Assembly: GCA_905478555.1 (NCBI GenBank)
Contig: CAJQIZ010000009.1
Location: 1 to 53,246 of the forward strand
Direction of reading: 5' to 3'
Length of the DNA: 53,246 nucleotides
Source of the DNA: an uncultured Flavobacteriales bacterium
Lineage (GTDB): Bacteria; Bacteroidota; Bacteroidia; Flavobacteriales; BACL11
Translations under genes and position numbers: made by a program
Notes under the pieces: model-generated
The model's database searches: none
What the model saw: the letters and a program-made list of their open reading frames with translations, nothing else
What the model was told of the DNA's origin: nothing
In this document: positions 18,994 to 28,087 of the stretch, in pieces
Numbering within the stretch: the stretch's first letter is position 1
Layout of the letters: the number at the start of each line of letters is the position of its first letter

Positions 18994-19581
18994 TCAATAG
19001 GATCTTCTGAAGATTGTTGCAAAGATAATTTTAATGTCTAACCAGAGCGATTGTTTTTCATAATATTCCAAATTTAATTTAACTTTATCTGGAAAAATCA
19101 CTTCATCATTATATTTTTGAGGATCTTCTTTTGCAGCTAATATTTCTTCTTCATTTGCATATTTCAAACTTGCTGTGCCTGTAATCCCTGGTCTTAGTTT
19201 CAGCATGTTTATATCTGTTCCTTTCAAACTATCTGCATAACCTGGAACATCTGGTCTTGGACCTACTAAACTCATCTCTCCAATTACAACATTCCATAAT
19301 TCAGGAAGTTCATCTAGTTTATACTTTCGCAGAAAAGCTCCTATTTTAGTAATTCTCACATCACCACGAGCAGTAGCAGTATTAGATGAATCTTGTTGCA
19401 CCGTCATAGATCTAAATTTAACTAAGGTAAACAACTTCCCATCTCTACCAACTCTTTTCTGTGAGAAGAAAATCGGACCAGAAGACCCTATCTTTATAGC
19501 AAGAGAGACGAAAATTAAAAGAGGAAGTAAAATTATTAACCCAATAAATGAAGAGAAAAAATCAAAGATTCTTTTTATCAT
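18994..19581 (-). CDS. Initiating phosphoglycosyl transferase (bacterial sugar transferase, PglC-like)
   Basis: 195 residues, the size of the minimal monotopic PglC-type enzyme, not the long WbaP type. It shows an N-terminal re-entrant hydrophobic helix (SSFIGLIILLPLLIFVSLAI), FFSQKRVGRDGKLFTLVKFRSM, LRKYKLDELPELWNV with the catalytic Asp-Glu, MSLVGPRP and LRPGITG. It transfers a phospho-sugar from UDP-sugar to undecaprenyl phosphate and so starts repeat-unit assembly. It overlaps the GT2 gene by 4 bases. With the dehydratase and aminotransferase next to it, the first sugar is probably a di-N-acetyl-trideoxyhexose, though this is not proven. Confidence 0.92.
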   Translation of the reverse strand: MIKRIFDFFSSFIGLIILLPLLIFVSLAIKIGSSGPIFFSQKRVGRDGKLFTLVKFRSMTVQQDSSNTATARGDVRITKIGAFLRKYKLDELPELWNVVIGEMSLVGPRPDVPGYADSLKGTDINMLKLRPGITGTASLKYANEEEILAAKEDPQKYNDEVIFPDKVKLNLEYYEKQSLWLDIKIIFATIFRRSY

Positions 19582-20330
19582 GACATTCTTTTTTTAATTG
19601 CGTTATATGCATAACCTATAAAATTATATACACTAAAAATAATATTCAATTTCTCTACTTTTCTATAAACATCCCATACTTCTTTTGCAGCCTTCCATTT
19701 TATGGAAGTATTTGAGTTAGATACTATTCTATAATATGCTAAATTCTCATCTAAACCATATGCAGAAAATCCTCTTTTCATAATAAGTAACCACAATGCC
19801 ATATCATGAGAAGATCGAATATTTGGCATCTCAAAATCTCCCGTCTTTTCTTTATCAATAATTACAGTAAGGCATCCAATAATAGTATTTTTTAAATAAG
19901 AATGATAAGTCATTTTTTTAGGAGCTTTAATAACGGAATATTTTTCCATTCCATCTTCTGAAATTGGCTGATAACATGTAAATGAAAATGCGATATCCTT
20001 TTCATTCATAAATGCAATCTGCTTTTCTAATTTATCTTTTATCCAAATATCATCCGAATCTAGAAAAGCAATATATTTTCCTTTCGCTTCTCTTATTGCA
20101 ATATTTCTAGATGCAGCTGCTCCAATATTTTTTTTTAAGGAAATAAATTTTAATCTATCATCTTTTGTTGATAAATCAGAAATGATTTCTCTAGAATTAT
20201 CATTAGAACAATCATCCACAATAATCATTTCCCAATTCTGAAATGTTTGAGAGATAACAGAATCTATACACCCCTCAATAAATTTTGAGGAGTTATAAGA
20301 TGGAGTTATTATAGATACTAGTTTATTCAT
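19578..20330 (-). CDS. Glycosyltransferase family 2
   Basis: 250 residues. The GT-A start VSIITPSYNSSKFIEGCIDS, then IIVDDCSNDNS, AAASRNIAI and FLDSDDIW (the DxD metal/UDP site) are all present. Length and motifs fit a single-domain GT2 that adds one residue to the lipid-linked repeat unit on the inner face of the membrane. The start overlaps the preceding GNAT gene by 8 bases, consistent with translational coupling. Donor and acceptor are not deducible. Confidence 0.9.
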   Translation of the reverse strand: MNKLVSIITPSYNSSKFIEGCIDSVISQTFQNWEMIIVDDCSNDNSREIISDLSTKDDRLKFISLKKNIGAAASRNIAIREAKGKYIAFLDSDDIWIKDKLEKQIAFMNEKDIAFSFTCYQPISEDGMEKYSVIKAPKKMTYHSYLKNTIIGCLTVIIDKEKTGDFEMPNIRSSHDMALWLLIMKRGFSAYGLDENLAYYRIVSNSNTSIKWKAAKEVWDVYRKVEKLNIIFSVYNFIGYAYNAIKKRMS

Positions 20331-20823
20331 CTATTTTACAATATATTCCAAAAACTGATCTTTTTTCAACATCAAAAATCTTCTTAAATCCTGACTTTCT
20401 AATTACATTCAAACTAGCAATATTTGATGTTTTAGAACCAATAAGAATTTTTCTATCATTAAACTTCTCTTGTATCTTAGATAAAGCAAAAGGATATAAC
20501 TTCATTCCTCTATATTTTTTATAAGTCCAACAATTTACTATCTGTACATCCCCCTTTTCCATGAATCTATATTTAAAAATATTTGGCAATATGTTAGAGA
20601 AATGCGCTATCTCCCCAGATGATTTATCTCTAATGTATAAGATATGATATCTACCTACAGTAAAGATAAACCAAAAAATATATAATAAATTAGAATAACG
20701 ATATAATCCTTTATGTAGCTTTCTTTCAAATATAGAAGGTGAAAAATAAAAAAAATCAAACCCTTCTGGAAGATCAATTTCACAAATCTCATTATTCTTA
20801 AAAAAGTGATATTTATCTTTCAT
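20323..20823 (-). CDS. GNAT-family acetyltransferase
   Basis: 166 residues. The C-terminal half has the GNAT acetyl-CoA region: KKYRGMKLYPFALSKIQ (motif A, here RGMKLY in place of the common RGxGxG/A), then IASLNVIRKSGFKKI, the classic end-of-fold motif B. The N-terminal half is divergent. It may N- or O-acetylate a sugar; the neighbouring 4-amino sugar is a plausible substrate, since no PglD-like left-handed-helix acetyltransferase is present. That assignment is inference. It overlaps both neighbours (11 and 8 bases). Confidence 0.65.
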   Translation of the reverse strand: MKDKYHFFKNNEICEIDLPEGFDFFYFSPSIFERKLHKGLYRYSNLLYIFWFIFTVGRYHILYIRDKSSGEIAHFSNILPNIFKYRFMEKGDVQIVNCWTYKKYRGMKLYPFALSKIQEKFNDRKILIGSKTSNIASLNVIRKSGFKKIFDVEKRSVFGIYCKIDE

Positions 20824-21628
20824 AACTCCTTCTAATATTTTCTTGTTTAAGTAATATATTTAATTTTATAAATATTCCAAAATTTAAAAAACCTAATATC
20901 AAACGGAAAGGATAAATTAAAGATAATAATAATCTAACTTTTGTACTGTAAATAATATTTAATTTACAATAAGCTTTTCTAAATCTAAATTTATCTATTA
21001 AAAAAGTTTGAATATTAGTTTCATGTGATATACTTCTTGCTCCATCATTTACATACCTAAAATTATTTTCATTTAAATAATACTGATTCATAATATAGAA
21101 GAGAGCATAACTAGGATATAAATTTAAATAATCAGGATGAAATTTAATTGTAGAATAATCACAATAATCATCAATAATTTTATTTTGACTATATCCAATT
21201 AAAATATCCTCATAATAAACACCCCAGAAATCCCACGAGTCATCAAAAGAATTTATCTCTTCCTGAAATTGAATTATTGTTTTCGGAGATAAATAAGTAT
21301 TATATCTAGAGAATGCTGAAGAATAACAATCATATCCATTTTCTAGAAGAATATCTTTAGTTGTCATCTTAACCTCACATTGTTTTAAACCCCTTCTTAT
21401 TTTACTTCTAGTATTTCTACTTAAATCTTCAATAGGAATAAATTTATCACAAATAACATACCAAAATTCTGTCACTTTTTTACAATCAAAATCTGTGGTC
21501 CAACGAGCAAAAGAAACATTTTCTTCTAAAATTTTCTTATCTAAAGAAGAGTCATCTACTTTAAAATGAGGAGGAGTAGAAGGAATTAAAGCTCCATTAT
21601 ATTTTTTCCAAGTTTTCATATTATTCAA
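20813..21628 (-). CDS. GNAT/FemAB-like acyltransferase
   Basis: 271 residues without a textbook motif. SRNTRSKIRRGLKQCEV and DFWGVYYEDILIGYSQNKI, followed by LYPSYALFYIMNQYYL, resemble the GNAT-fold or FemAB-like proteins often found in polysaccharide clusters, where the Arg/Lys-rich helix precedes the acyl-donor site. The C-terminus has a hydrophobic segment (LLLSLIYPFRLILGFLNFGI) that could dock on the membrane. Two starts are possible: 21628, overlapping the sulfotransferase stop by 8 bases, or the ATG at 21619. I keep the longer because overlaps are the rule in this operon. Substrate unknown. Confidence 0.5.
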   Translation of the reverse strand: MNNMKTWKKYNGALIPSTPPHFKVDDSSLDKKILEENVSFARWTTDFDCKKVTEFWYVICDKFIPIEDLSRNTRSKIRRGLKQCEVKMTTKDILLENGYDCYSSAFSRYNTYLSPKTIIQFQEEINSFDDSWDFWGVYYEDILIGYSQNKIIDDYCDYSTIKFHPDYLNLYPSYALFYIMNQYYLNENNFRYVNDGARSISHETNIQTFLIDKFRFRKAYCKLNIIYSTKVRLLLSLIYPFRLILGFLNFGIFIKLNILLKQENIRRSYER

Positions 21629-22415
21629 TTCTAAATATTTTTCTTCTTAATGTAAAAATAAGATAATAAACCGTTTTACTAACTAGTGAAAAATTACCTC
21701 TTTCAATTTTACTAATATCATTTACATGTTGAGCCCTGAAGTGTTTTCTCCAATCTCCTACTTTACCTTGTCTAAAAAGCTTCCAATTATCTTTTGTGTT
21801 AGTAGGATAATAATTAATATTCCCCTTCTTTAGCTCTTCTCTAAGCTTATCTAAAGTAGTTTGTTCTTTTATCTGAGCAATTTCTTCTTCTGAAATATTA
21901 TTAATTCCAATTACTCTCGCTATATCAATAACAGTAGTTTCAAAATCTGATATTAAGTCTGAGAAATGAAAGAAGTTTTTCTCTCCCATATATTGTTTAC
22001 ATCTCTTATTAAATAAACTAATTTCATACGCCTTATATCTACCTACAAAAAAATAGTACAAAGAAAAACTAATTTTATTTCTGTATTTGTTCTGAATATG
22101 AAAATAATGAGAAACAATTGCATCTCTCATGTCTCTTTCAATAAAAAGAAAATTTACATTTTCAGGATAAGTTTTCTTTAAGGTTTTCTTCTTAAAGAAG
22201 TGAGATTTCGTTAGGTAATTATTAGAATTAAAATCTTCTACAATAAGAAAATTAGATAATTGACTTTCTACAATTGTTGTTGGTGAATTCACATCATTAC
22301 TATATTTAATTGGAACCTTTTCAAGGTTCAATTTCTGCACTATAGTAAGTTCTACCAAAATTGCATGTAACCAAGAAGATCCGGACTTAAAAGCCCCATT
22401 ACAAATTATTAACAT
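21621..22415 (-). CDS. Sulfotransferase (PAPS-dependent)
   Basis: 264 residues. The 5'-phosphosulfate-binding loop is seen at the N-terminus (NGAFKSGSSWLHAIL; family pattern KSGTTW). The 3'-phosphate-binding motif is FIERDMRDAIVSHYFH, with its conserved Arg and Ser. The late RQGKVGDWRKHF corresponds to the RKGxxGDW region. The enzyme would move sulfate from PAPS to a hydroxyl or amine of a carbohydrate. In this operon it points to a sulfated surface polysaccharide, as is frequent in marine bacteria. There is no PAPS-synthesis gene in the window. Confidence 0.85.
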   Translation of the reverse strand: MLIICNGAFKSGSSWLHAILVELTIVQKLNLEKVPIKYSNDVNSPTTIVESQLSNFLIVEDFNSNNYLTKSHFFKKKTLKKTYPENVNFLFIERDMRDAIVSHYFHIQNKYRNKISFSLYYFFVGRYKAYEISLFNKRCKQYMGEKNFFHFSDLISDFETTVIDIARVIGINNISEEEIAQIKEQTTLDKLREELKKGNINYYPTNTKDNWKLFRQGKVGDWRKHFRAQHVNDISKIERGNFSLVSKTVYYLIFTLRRKIFRIE

Positions 22416-23576
22416 TTATTTATTTTCAATACTCATTAGTGGAATAAAAACTAATAATAATCTAGCATCATTCAAATCACCACTTATCATACTATTTAAT
22501 ATTAAGAATACAAAGGTATAAAACAACAGATTTCCATAGTCATTATTTCTATCTTTAATATTTAATTTATAAGATTTAATAGTAGAATATAATATATATA
22601 TAAAGAAGAGTAATCCAGAAAACAATCCAAACTCTGTAAAAATCTCTAAGAATATATTATGAGGATAAAATAATTTTTTATTTTTAAGATACATTCTCTT
22701 GTCAGAATAGACTACAAAATTACCAGAACCAACGCCAAACGGATATGAAATAAATTCATTTATAGAAGTTTTATATAAAACAGATCTAGCTGTAGATTTA
22801 CGAAATCCACCCTCATTAATATTCATAAATACTCTAGAAACCGTACCAAATTCAGCTAACTTATTATAAAACCCACTGATAAAGATAATAGATATTAGTA
22901 AAGTTAAAACAAATAAAACCTTCAAAAATATTCTTCTAAAATTCATCAATAAATAAATAAACATTACAAATAACAAGGAGAAAAATGGGCCTCTACTTCC
23001 AGTAAATAATGACATTACTAGAAATATAGTAAAATATAATAAGCGAAAATTTTTGATTTTTGGGTGAAAGAATAAAATAAGAGCACCAAAACATAACCAC
23101 CTAGATAATACTATTGGGCCTCCACCTAATACTCCTGACCTATTAGATGAAAGAGACGAAAAATTAAAAATAGCAATCAATAATAAGAAAACAGAAATAG
23201 ATAATAAAATATAAATAAAAAAATTTCTATCTTTTATCTTAAAATATTCAGAAACAATAACAGAAATTGGGATAGTAATTAAAAGTAAATTGATAAATTT
23301 AATAAAACCGTATTCTTGAACATCATAAAATATCCACAAAACAAGATTAGAAACAATTAAAGAGAAGTAGAATAAATACTGTAGTACTTTGAGAACACTT
23401 ATTTTAATAAACTTTTTCGTTAAAAATAATGCAATTAAAAAAATACAATAGAAAGAACTCAATAAAATAGTAAGGTTAACTCCATATATTTCTAACCTAG
23501 GATCATAGAATCTGCCAATTGCTAACATTGCAGAAGCAAACAAAATAAATAAAAATATAAGTACTTTTCTACTCAT
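22416..23576 (-). CDS. O-antigen ligase/polymerase family membrane protein (Wzy_C)
   Basis: 386 residues with about ten to eleven hydrophobic helices. The large periplasmic loop has the family pattern FGVGSGNFVVY followed by FYPHNIFLEIFTEFGLFSG (the PHN-x-x-L-E element). FTGSRGPFFSLLFV matches the conserved Gly-Ser-Arg motif. Members either polymerise repeat units (Wzy) or ligate chains to lipid A-core (WaaL). As a second polymerase-like protein (EpsG type) is adjacent, I cannot say which role each one has. It begins immediately after the EpsG-like gene. Confidence 0.8.
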   Translation of the reverse strand: MSRKVLIFLFILFASAMLAIGRFYDPRLEIYGVNLTILLSSFYCIFLIALFLTKKFIKISVLKVLQYLFYFSLIVSNLVLWIFYDVQEYGFIKFINLLLITIPISVIVSEYFKIKDRNFFIYILLSISVFLLLIAIFNFSSLSSNRSGVLGGGPIVLSRWLCFGALILFFHPKIKNFRLLYFTIFLVMSLFTGSRGPFFSLLFVMFIYLLMNFRRIFLKVLFVLTLLISIIFISGFYNKLAEFGTVSRVFMNINEGGFRKSTARSVLYKTSINEFISYPFGVGSGNFVVYSDKRMYLKNKKLFYPHNIFLEIFTEFGLFSGLLFFIYILYSTIKSYKLNIKDRNNDYGNLLFYTFVFLILNSMISGDLNDARLLLVFIPLMSIENK

Positions 23577-24572
23577 CTATATTAAGAATTGTCTTGAACT
23601 AGCAAAAAATAAAGTAGGAAGACTAAATAACAACAATAAAGTCAACCTAACTAAAGACCTTATTCCTCTATTTTCAATTTCAGAGGAGTATTTATATAAA
23701 TCATATGTAATAAAACAAATAAACATCATACCTAAACGCTCTGCAACCATATCTACATTTAAGGCCACTAATCCCATCATTAAAAGTACAATGAAAAATA
23801 AAGAAGGAGCCTTTTCGAATAGTATATATATATTTTTCCGGAAGACTAGTAATGCAACTACTAACAACAACACAAATACTAGCAGATAAAACATTCCCAT
23901 ATTTAAACCTGTTTGTTCAACCGATTTTAATTTTACCAAAAAACCTAAAGAAGCTATAAATACTAAAGTAATAATAGTAGAAATCTGCATTCTATCAGGA
24001 AAATTAAATTTGTAAAATTTCTTAATCAAAAATAATGGCAATAATAAAGCTACTATATTATGCATAAAGAAAGAAACAACTAAAAAAAATAAAGACATAT
24101 AATACTTTTTCTCAATTAAAGAATAAGATAATAAAGCAAATACTGTTGCAAAAAACTGTCTATATATATTCTCATAACCAAAAACAAAAGGAAAGGAAGT
24201 CATTAAAACAAGTAATAGGGCATTATTTAAATTTTCACTTTTAAAAGAAGACATTCTATTTCCTACCTTAATCATAACAATAATCCAAATTAAATCCATA
24301 AATAAAAAGGAAAGAAACTCATCTTGAATAACATAATATACAAACCTACTACCCAACCAAAAAATAAATTCTCTTAAATAATATAGGTCCATTCCAGTAG
24401 AATGCATTTGCCTTGCATAGTCTTCTATATCAGTATCAAATCCTTCATTCCTTACTATAAACATAAAAACCATAATTGAAGGAATAAAAATCCATTTATA
24501 AAGAAATTGACTTTCTGAAAGAATAGTAATAACAGAGATAGAAAGTAAAATTATATATGAGATTAATTCCAA
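23577..24572 (-). CDS. EpsG-like polysaccharide polymerase
   Basis: 331 residues, nearly all hydrophobic, with roughly nine predicted helices. The early loop NEGFDTDIEDYARQM and the later FGYENIYRQFFATVFALLSYSLIEKKYY are typical of EpsG/Wzy-like proteins of Gram-positive and Bacteroidota exopolysaccharide clusters, including the conserved Arg-Gln. A Wzy-type polymerisation role in the periplasmic leaflet is likely by position between flippase and ligase-like genes. It is contiguous with both neighbours. Confidence 0.7.
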   Translation of the reverse strand: MELISYIILLSISVITILSESQFLYKWIFIPSIMVFMFIVRNEGFDTDIEDYARQMHSTGMDLYYLREFIFWLGSRFVYYVIQDEFLSFLFMDLIWIIVMIKVGNRMSSFKSENLNNALLLVLMTSFPFVFGYENIYRQFFATVFALLSYSLIEKKYYMSLFFLVVSFFMHNIVALLLPLFLIKKFYKFNFPDRMQISTIITLVFIASLGFLVKLKSVEQTGLNMGMFYLLVFVLLLVVALLVFRKNIYILFEKAPSLFFIVLLMMGLVALNVDMVAERLGMMFICFITYDLYKYSSEIENRGIRSLVRLTLLLLFSLPTLFFASSRQFLI

Positions 24573-25841
24573 TTAATTATTATTTAGATAATATATATAA
24601 GAATATACAGATAAAATCACACTAATGAATGACGAAAAATACATCATAATAAGAGATTCGTATTTTACATCAAAATTTAAAAACCAAGATAATAAAAATC
24701 CAAATATAATAGTTATGATAAAAATTAAAGATATTCTCTTTCTTACTATTCTACTTTTTTTAATATCTAAAGAAAAGAAAGGTTGAAACAAAGTAGTAGA
24801 TATAAAAATCAGAATGAAACTATAACTTAATTGTTTAATAAATATAGTTGTCTTTTCTACATCATCAAGGTTAAATTCACCTCTCATAAAAATTAATTGT
24901 ATTAATCTAAACCCAAAATACTCCAATCCTAGAACAAGACCTATTCCCATTAAAAAAGAAATGACTAAAGAGTAAAGCATAAAATTAGTATTCTTCTTAA
25001 TTGACACTTTTCTAAGTAATAATGTGCTAATATTTCCGACTACAGTAGTTAGAAGTACATTAAGAATAAATATTGAGTATGTAAAGTAAGTAATATTTAC
25101 TCCACCATCTGCTCCAGAAATAAAACGAGAGCATAAGAGAATTATATTTGCAAAATTACCTAAAATTAAAGTAGGTATATTGAAATCTTTTCTCTTTAAT
25201 TCTATTTCATACCCTTCATTTTCTTTATTCATAGGTAAAACATAGGCAAAGGTAATAGATAAAACTCCAATTATTCTACTAATAACTAAACCTGTTACAT
25301 CTAATAGAACAGAAAGTGGATAGATAAATACAGCAACTGAAAACTCATTTAAAGTTGTTGCAAAAGAATAACTTCTAAATTTACCCTTTGCTTGTAGTAG
25401 GGTTAAATAAATATTATTGTAAAAATTAAAACAAACTGTTACACTTAAAAAAACTGATATGATCAATAAATATTTTGAATAATCAGAGTCAAGATAAAGA
25501 ATAATAAAAAACTGAATAATTTGACTAACTACAAATAATAGAAGCATAGACTTTTTAGAAAAAGATAATATTTTTCTAAATGAGACAACTTTATGTTCTG
25601 AAAATATCTTAGTAAATTTTGGAAGTAAGTTAGCTTTTAATGCATTTCCAATAGTAAACTGTGAAAACAGACCTGAAACTGATTGAAGTAATAAAAAGTT
25701 TGCATATAAAATAGATGACCCAAAAATAGAGGCTGTTATAATTTCTCTAAATAATCCGAAAAATTTCTGAATTATATTTGCAAAAAACAAAGAAGAAAAA
25801 TCCTTTAGCGATCTAGACCTAAATGCTTGTCGGATTTTCAT
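24573..25841 (-). CDS. MOP-family lipid-linked glycan flippase (MurJ/Wzx-like)
   Basis: 422 residues and about 12 helices. The start (KDFSSLFFANIIQKFFGLFREI) and the segment RLIQLIFMRGEFNLDDVEKTTIFIKQLSYSF resemble MurJ/MviN (FxRGxFxxxD), more than the classical Wzx group. Because it lies in a polysaccharide operon, it more likely flips undecaprenyl-linked repeat units than lipid II. A separate housekeeping MurJ is expected elsewhere. It sits 3 bases after the UDP-glucose dehydrogenase gene. Confidence 0.75.
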   Translation of the reverse strand: MKIRQAFRSRSLKDFSSLFFANIIQKFFGLFREIITASIFGSSILYANFLLLQSVSGLFSQFTIGNALKANLLPKFTKIFSEHKVVSFRKILSFSKKSMLLLFVVSQIIQFFIILYLDSDYSKYLLIISVFLSVTVCFNFYNNIYLTLLQAKGKFRSYSFATTLNEFSVAVFIYPLSVLLDVTGLVISRIIGVLSITFAYVLPMNKENEGYEIELKRKDFNIPTLILGNFANIILLCSRFISGADGGVNITYFTYSIFILNVLLTTVVGNISTLLLRKVSIKKNTNFMLYSLVISFLMGIGLVLGLEYFGFRLIQLIFMRGEFNLDDVEKTTIFIKQLSYSFILIFISTTLFQPFFSLDIKKSRIVRKRISLIFIITIIFGFLLSWFLNFDVKYESLIMMYFSSFISVILSVYSYIYYLNNN

Positions 25842-25844
25842 AAA

Positions 25845-27164
25845 TTATTTTACACCAATTTGAAAGTATTCAAACCCATGTTTATTTATTTGTTCAGTAG
25901 AAAACTGGTTTCTACCATCAATAAGTATTTTATTCTTCATTAATTCAGCCATCTTAGTGAAATTTGGAGAACGGAACTCTTTCCATTCAGTAACTAAAAT
26001 CACTGCATCTGTACTCTCTAAAGTGGAATATTTATCTTTACAATAATTAACTTCCAATGTATCTAAATAGAATTTAGCCTGATCTACCGCTTTCGGATCA
26101 TAAGCATTCACCTTACCTCCATTTTTTATAATGGAGTGAATTAAATTAATAGAAGGAGCTTCCCTCATGTCGTCCGTACCTGGTTTAAAGGAAAGCCCCC
26201 AGATAGCAAAGGTTTTTCCAGTTAAATCTGTTCCAAATTTCTGTACTACTTTTTTAAATAGAATATTTTTCTGAACTGCATTTACTTTTTCTACAGAAGA
26301 AATTAATTGTGCGTTATATCCACTTTTATCCGCAATATTAATAAGAGCTTTAACATCTTTTGGAAAACAACTTCCTCCATAACCACAACCTGGGTAAATA
26401 AACTGATAACCTATTCTCTTATCAGATCCAATTCCTATTCTTACTTGATTAATATCTGCCCCAACATGCTCACATATATTTGCCATTTCATTAATAAAAG
26501 ATATTTTAGTTGCAAGCATTGCATTTGCTGCATATTTTGTCATTTCTGCTGAACGAATATCCATACCGATAAATCTATCATGATTAAATGTAAAAGGAGC
26601 GTACAATTCTTGCATTAGTCTCATAGCATCCTTATTATCAGCACCAACTACCACTCTATCAGGCCTCATAAAGTCATCAATAGCAGCTCCCTCTTTCAAA
26701 AACTCAGGATTTGAAACAACATCAAAAGTTAAATCTGAATTTCTATTATTTAAAGTATCTTGAATTTTTAATTTCACCAAATCAGCTGTACCTACAGGAA
26801 CAGTACTCTTATCTACAACAACTAAATAATGAGACATTTTTCTCCCAATATCTTCTGCAACCTGCAAAACAAATTTTAAATCTGCACTACCATCATCTCC
26901 CATAGGAGTACCAACAGCAATAAATATTATTGTAGCTTCATCTAATGCATCTTTAATATTAGTGGTAAAATGTAATGTTTCTTTTTTCTGATTATTCACA
27001 ACTAATTCTTCAATTCCAGGTTCATAAATTGGAACCTTTCCTTCTTTTAAACTTTTAATTTTACTCTCATCAACATCTACACAGATTACCTTATTTCCCA
27101 TTTCCGCAAAACAAGCGGCAGCTACTAATCCAACATAACCTGAACCAATTATTCCTATATTCAT
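25845..27164 (-). CDS. ugd: UDP-glucose 6-dehydrogenase
   Basis: 439 residues, full length. NAD-binding MNIGIIGSGYVGLVAAACFAE lies at the N-terminus, and PIYEPGIEELV and VGTPMGDDGSADL follow. The catalytic Cys is in GYGGSCFPKDVKAL, and the C-terminal domain contains WGLSFKPGTDDMREAPS. It oxidises UDP-glucose to UDP-glucuronate in two NAD-dependent steps, so the polysaccharide made by this operon probably contains glucuronic acid or a derivative. The gene is 5 bases after the Wzz-like gene and 3 before the flippase. A UDP-ManNAc dehydrogenase is less likely because the motifs fit the Ugd/TuaD group closely. Confidence 0.95.
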   Translation of the reverse strand: MNIGIIGSGYVGLVAAACFAEMGNKVICVDVDESKIKSLKEGKVPIYEPGIEELVVNNQKKETLHFTTNIKDALDEATIIFIAVGTPMGDDGSADLKFVLQVAEDIGRKMSHYLVVVDKSTVPVGTADLVKLKIQDTLNNRNSDLTFDVVSNPEFLKEGAAIDDFMRPDRVVVGADNKDAMRLMQELYAPFTFNHDRFIGMDIRSAEMTKYAANAMLATKISFINEMANICEHVGADINQVRIGIGSDKRIGYQFIYPGCGYGGSCFPKDVKALINIADKSGYNAQLISSVEKVNAVQKNILFKKVVQKFGTDLTGKTFAIWGLSFKPGTDDMREAPSINLIHSIIKNGGKVNAYDPKAVDQAKFYLDTLEVNYCKDKYSTLESTDAVILVTEWKEFRSPNFTKMAELMKNKILIDGRNQFSTEQINKHGFEYFQIGVK

Positions 27165-27169
27165 TTATT

Positions 27170-28018
27170 TTATTTTTTAAGTGGATTATTTTTCACTTCT
27201 CTTACAATAGATATAATTATAGAGATAATAAAAGACAAAAAACCAATTGCTGTTCCCCATACAAACACCTCTCTTTCCTCTATTGTCGTTAATGTAAAAT
27301 CATCCACAAAAGTTAGAGGTAAAAACATATTATCGTCTGAAATAATTACCGATTTTTTATGTGTTAAATCTACAATTTGATTTTGAATATCCATATGATT
27401 TCTAGATGACAATATTGTATTAGTACTTAAATCTATAGTGGAGTTTTCTTTATATCTCAACGCTCTTAATTCATCAATTTCTTTATCTATTGAAGAAATA
27501 ATTTGAGAATTAGTAGTATTAAAAATCATCTTATAATCACTAATATATTTATTAGTATTAAAGTAGGTTAATAAGCCCTCCTGAATAATTAATATACTAC
27601 TTTTATTTCTAACTAAAAGATGAATACTAAATTTAGGAGTATTATGTTTCTTTTCATCTTGATCCTCTCTAAATATTTGTTCTGCTTCAATAAACTTTAT
27701 CATTGAGGCTTGATATTCAGAAATATCTAACTTTGAGGACAAGGCATTATAATCCTCCTTCCGAACATCTAACTGCAAATTGTTTATCATATTAATTGCT
27801 GTTCTTTGATTTAAGATATCATCATCTTCAAATCTTTCGTAGGCAGCAACACCTGATGTAGCTATAGAAGTAGTGGAAAAATAAGCTGGCTTCAACTTCT
27901 GAAATAGTATAACAGATACAATACCGAAAATTGTAACTGATATAATTAAAAATTTATTTCTAATAAAAAATAATATAATATCGGAAAACAACTTTTCTAA
28001 ACTTAGCTCTTTATTCAT
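27170..28018 (-). CDS. Wzz-like chain-length determinant
   Basis: 282 residues with the Wzz layout: a cytoplasmic N-terminus, one helix at about 20-42 (FLIISVTIFGIVSVILF), a periplasmic domain rich in Asp, Asn and Ile, and a second helix at about 252-274 (AIGFLSFIISIIISIV). The usual Pro-rich stretch before the second helix is weak. It would set polymer length with the Wzy-type protein. It has no kinase domain, and neither Wza nor Wzc appears in the window. It is the first gene of the polysaccharide operon, and its ATG lies 22 bases past the terminator hairpin that ends the gld operon. Confidence 0.75.
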   Translation of the reverse strand: MNKELSLEKLFSDIILFFIRNKFLIISVTIFGIVSVILFQKLKPAYFSTTSIATSGVAAYERFEDDDILNQRTAINMINNLQLDVRKEDYNALSSKLDISEYQASMIKFIEAEQIFREDQDEKKHNTPKFSIHLLVRNKSSILIIQEGLLTYFNTNKYISDYKMIFNTTNSQIISSIDKEIDELRALRYKENSTIDLSTNTILSSRNHMDIQNQIVDLTHKKSVIISDDNMFLPLTFVDDFTLTTIEEREVFVWGTAIGFLSFIISIIISIVREVKNNPLKK

Positions 28019-28040
28019 AATTAAAAGTTTTATTTTAAAG

Positions 28041-28064
28041 AAAAAACCCCATAAATGGGGTTTT
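28041..28064 (-). terminator. Terminator after gldN
   Basis: AAAACCCCAT (28043-28052) and ATGGGGTTTT (28055-28064) are perfect arms around AA. Read on the minus strand, the U tract GGGGTTTTTTCTTT follows. It closes the porP-gldN operon and stands 22 bases before the start of the polysaccharide operon, so it also lies in the leader of the Wzz-like gene. Confidence 0.85.
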
Positions 28065-28087
28065 GTAAATTATTATTGTATATGGAA

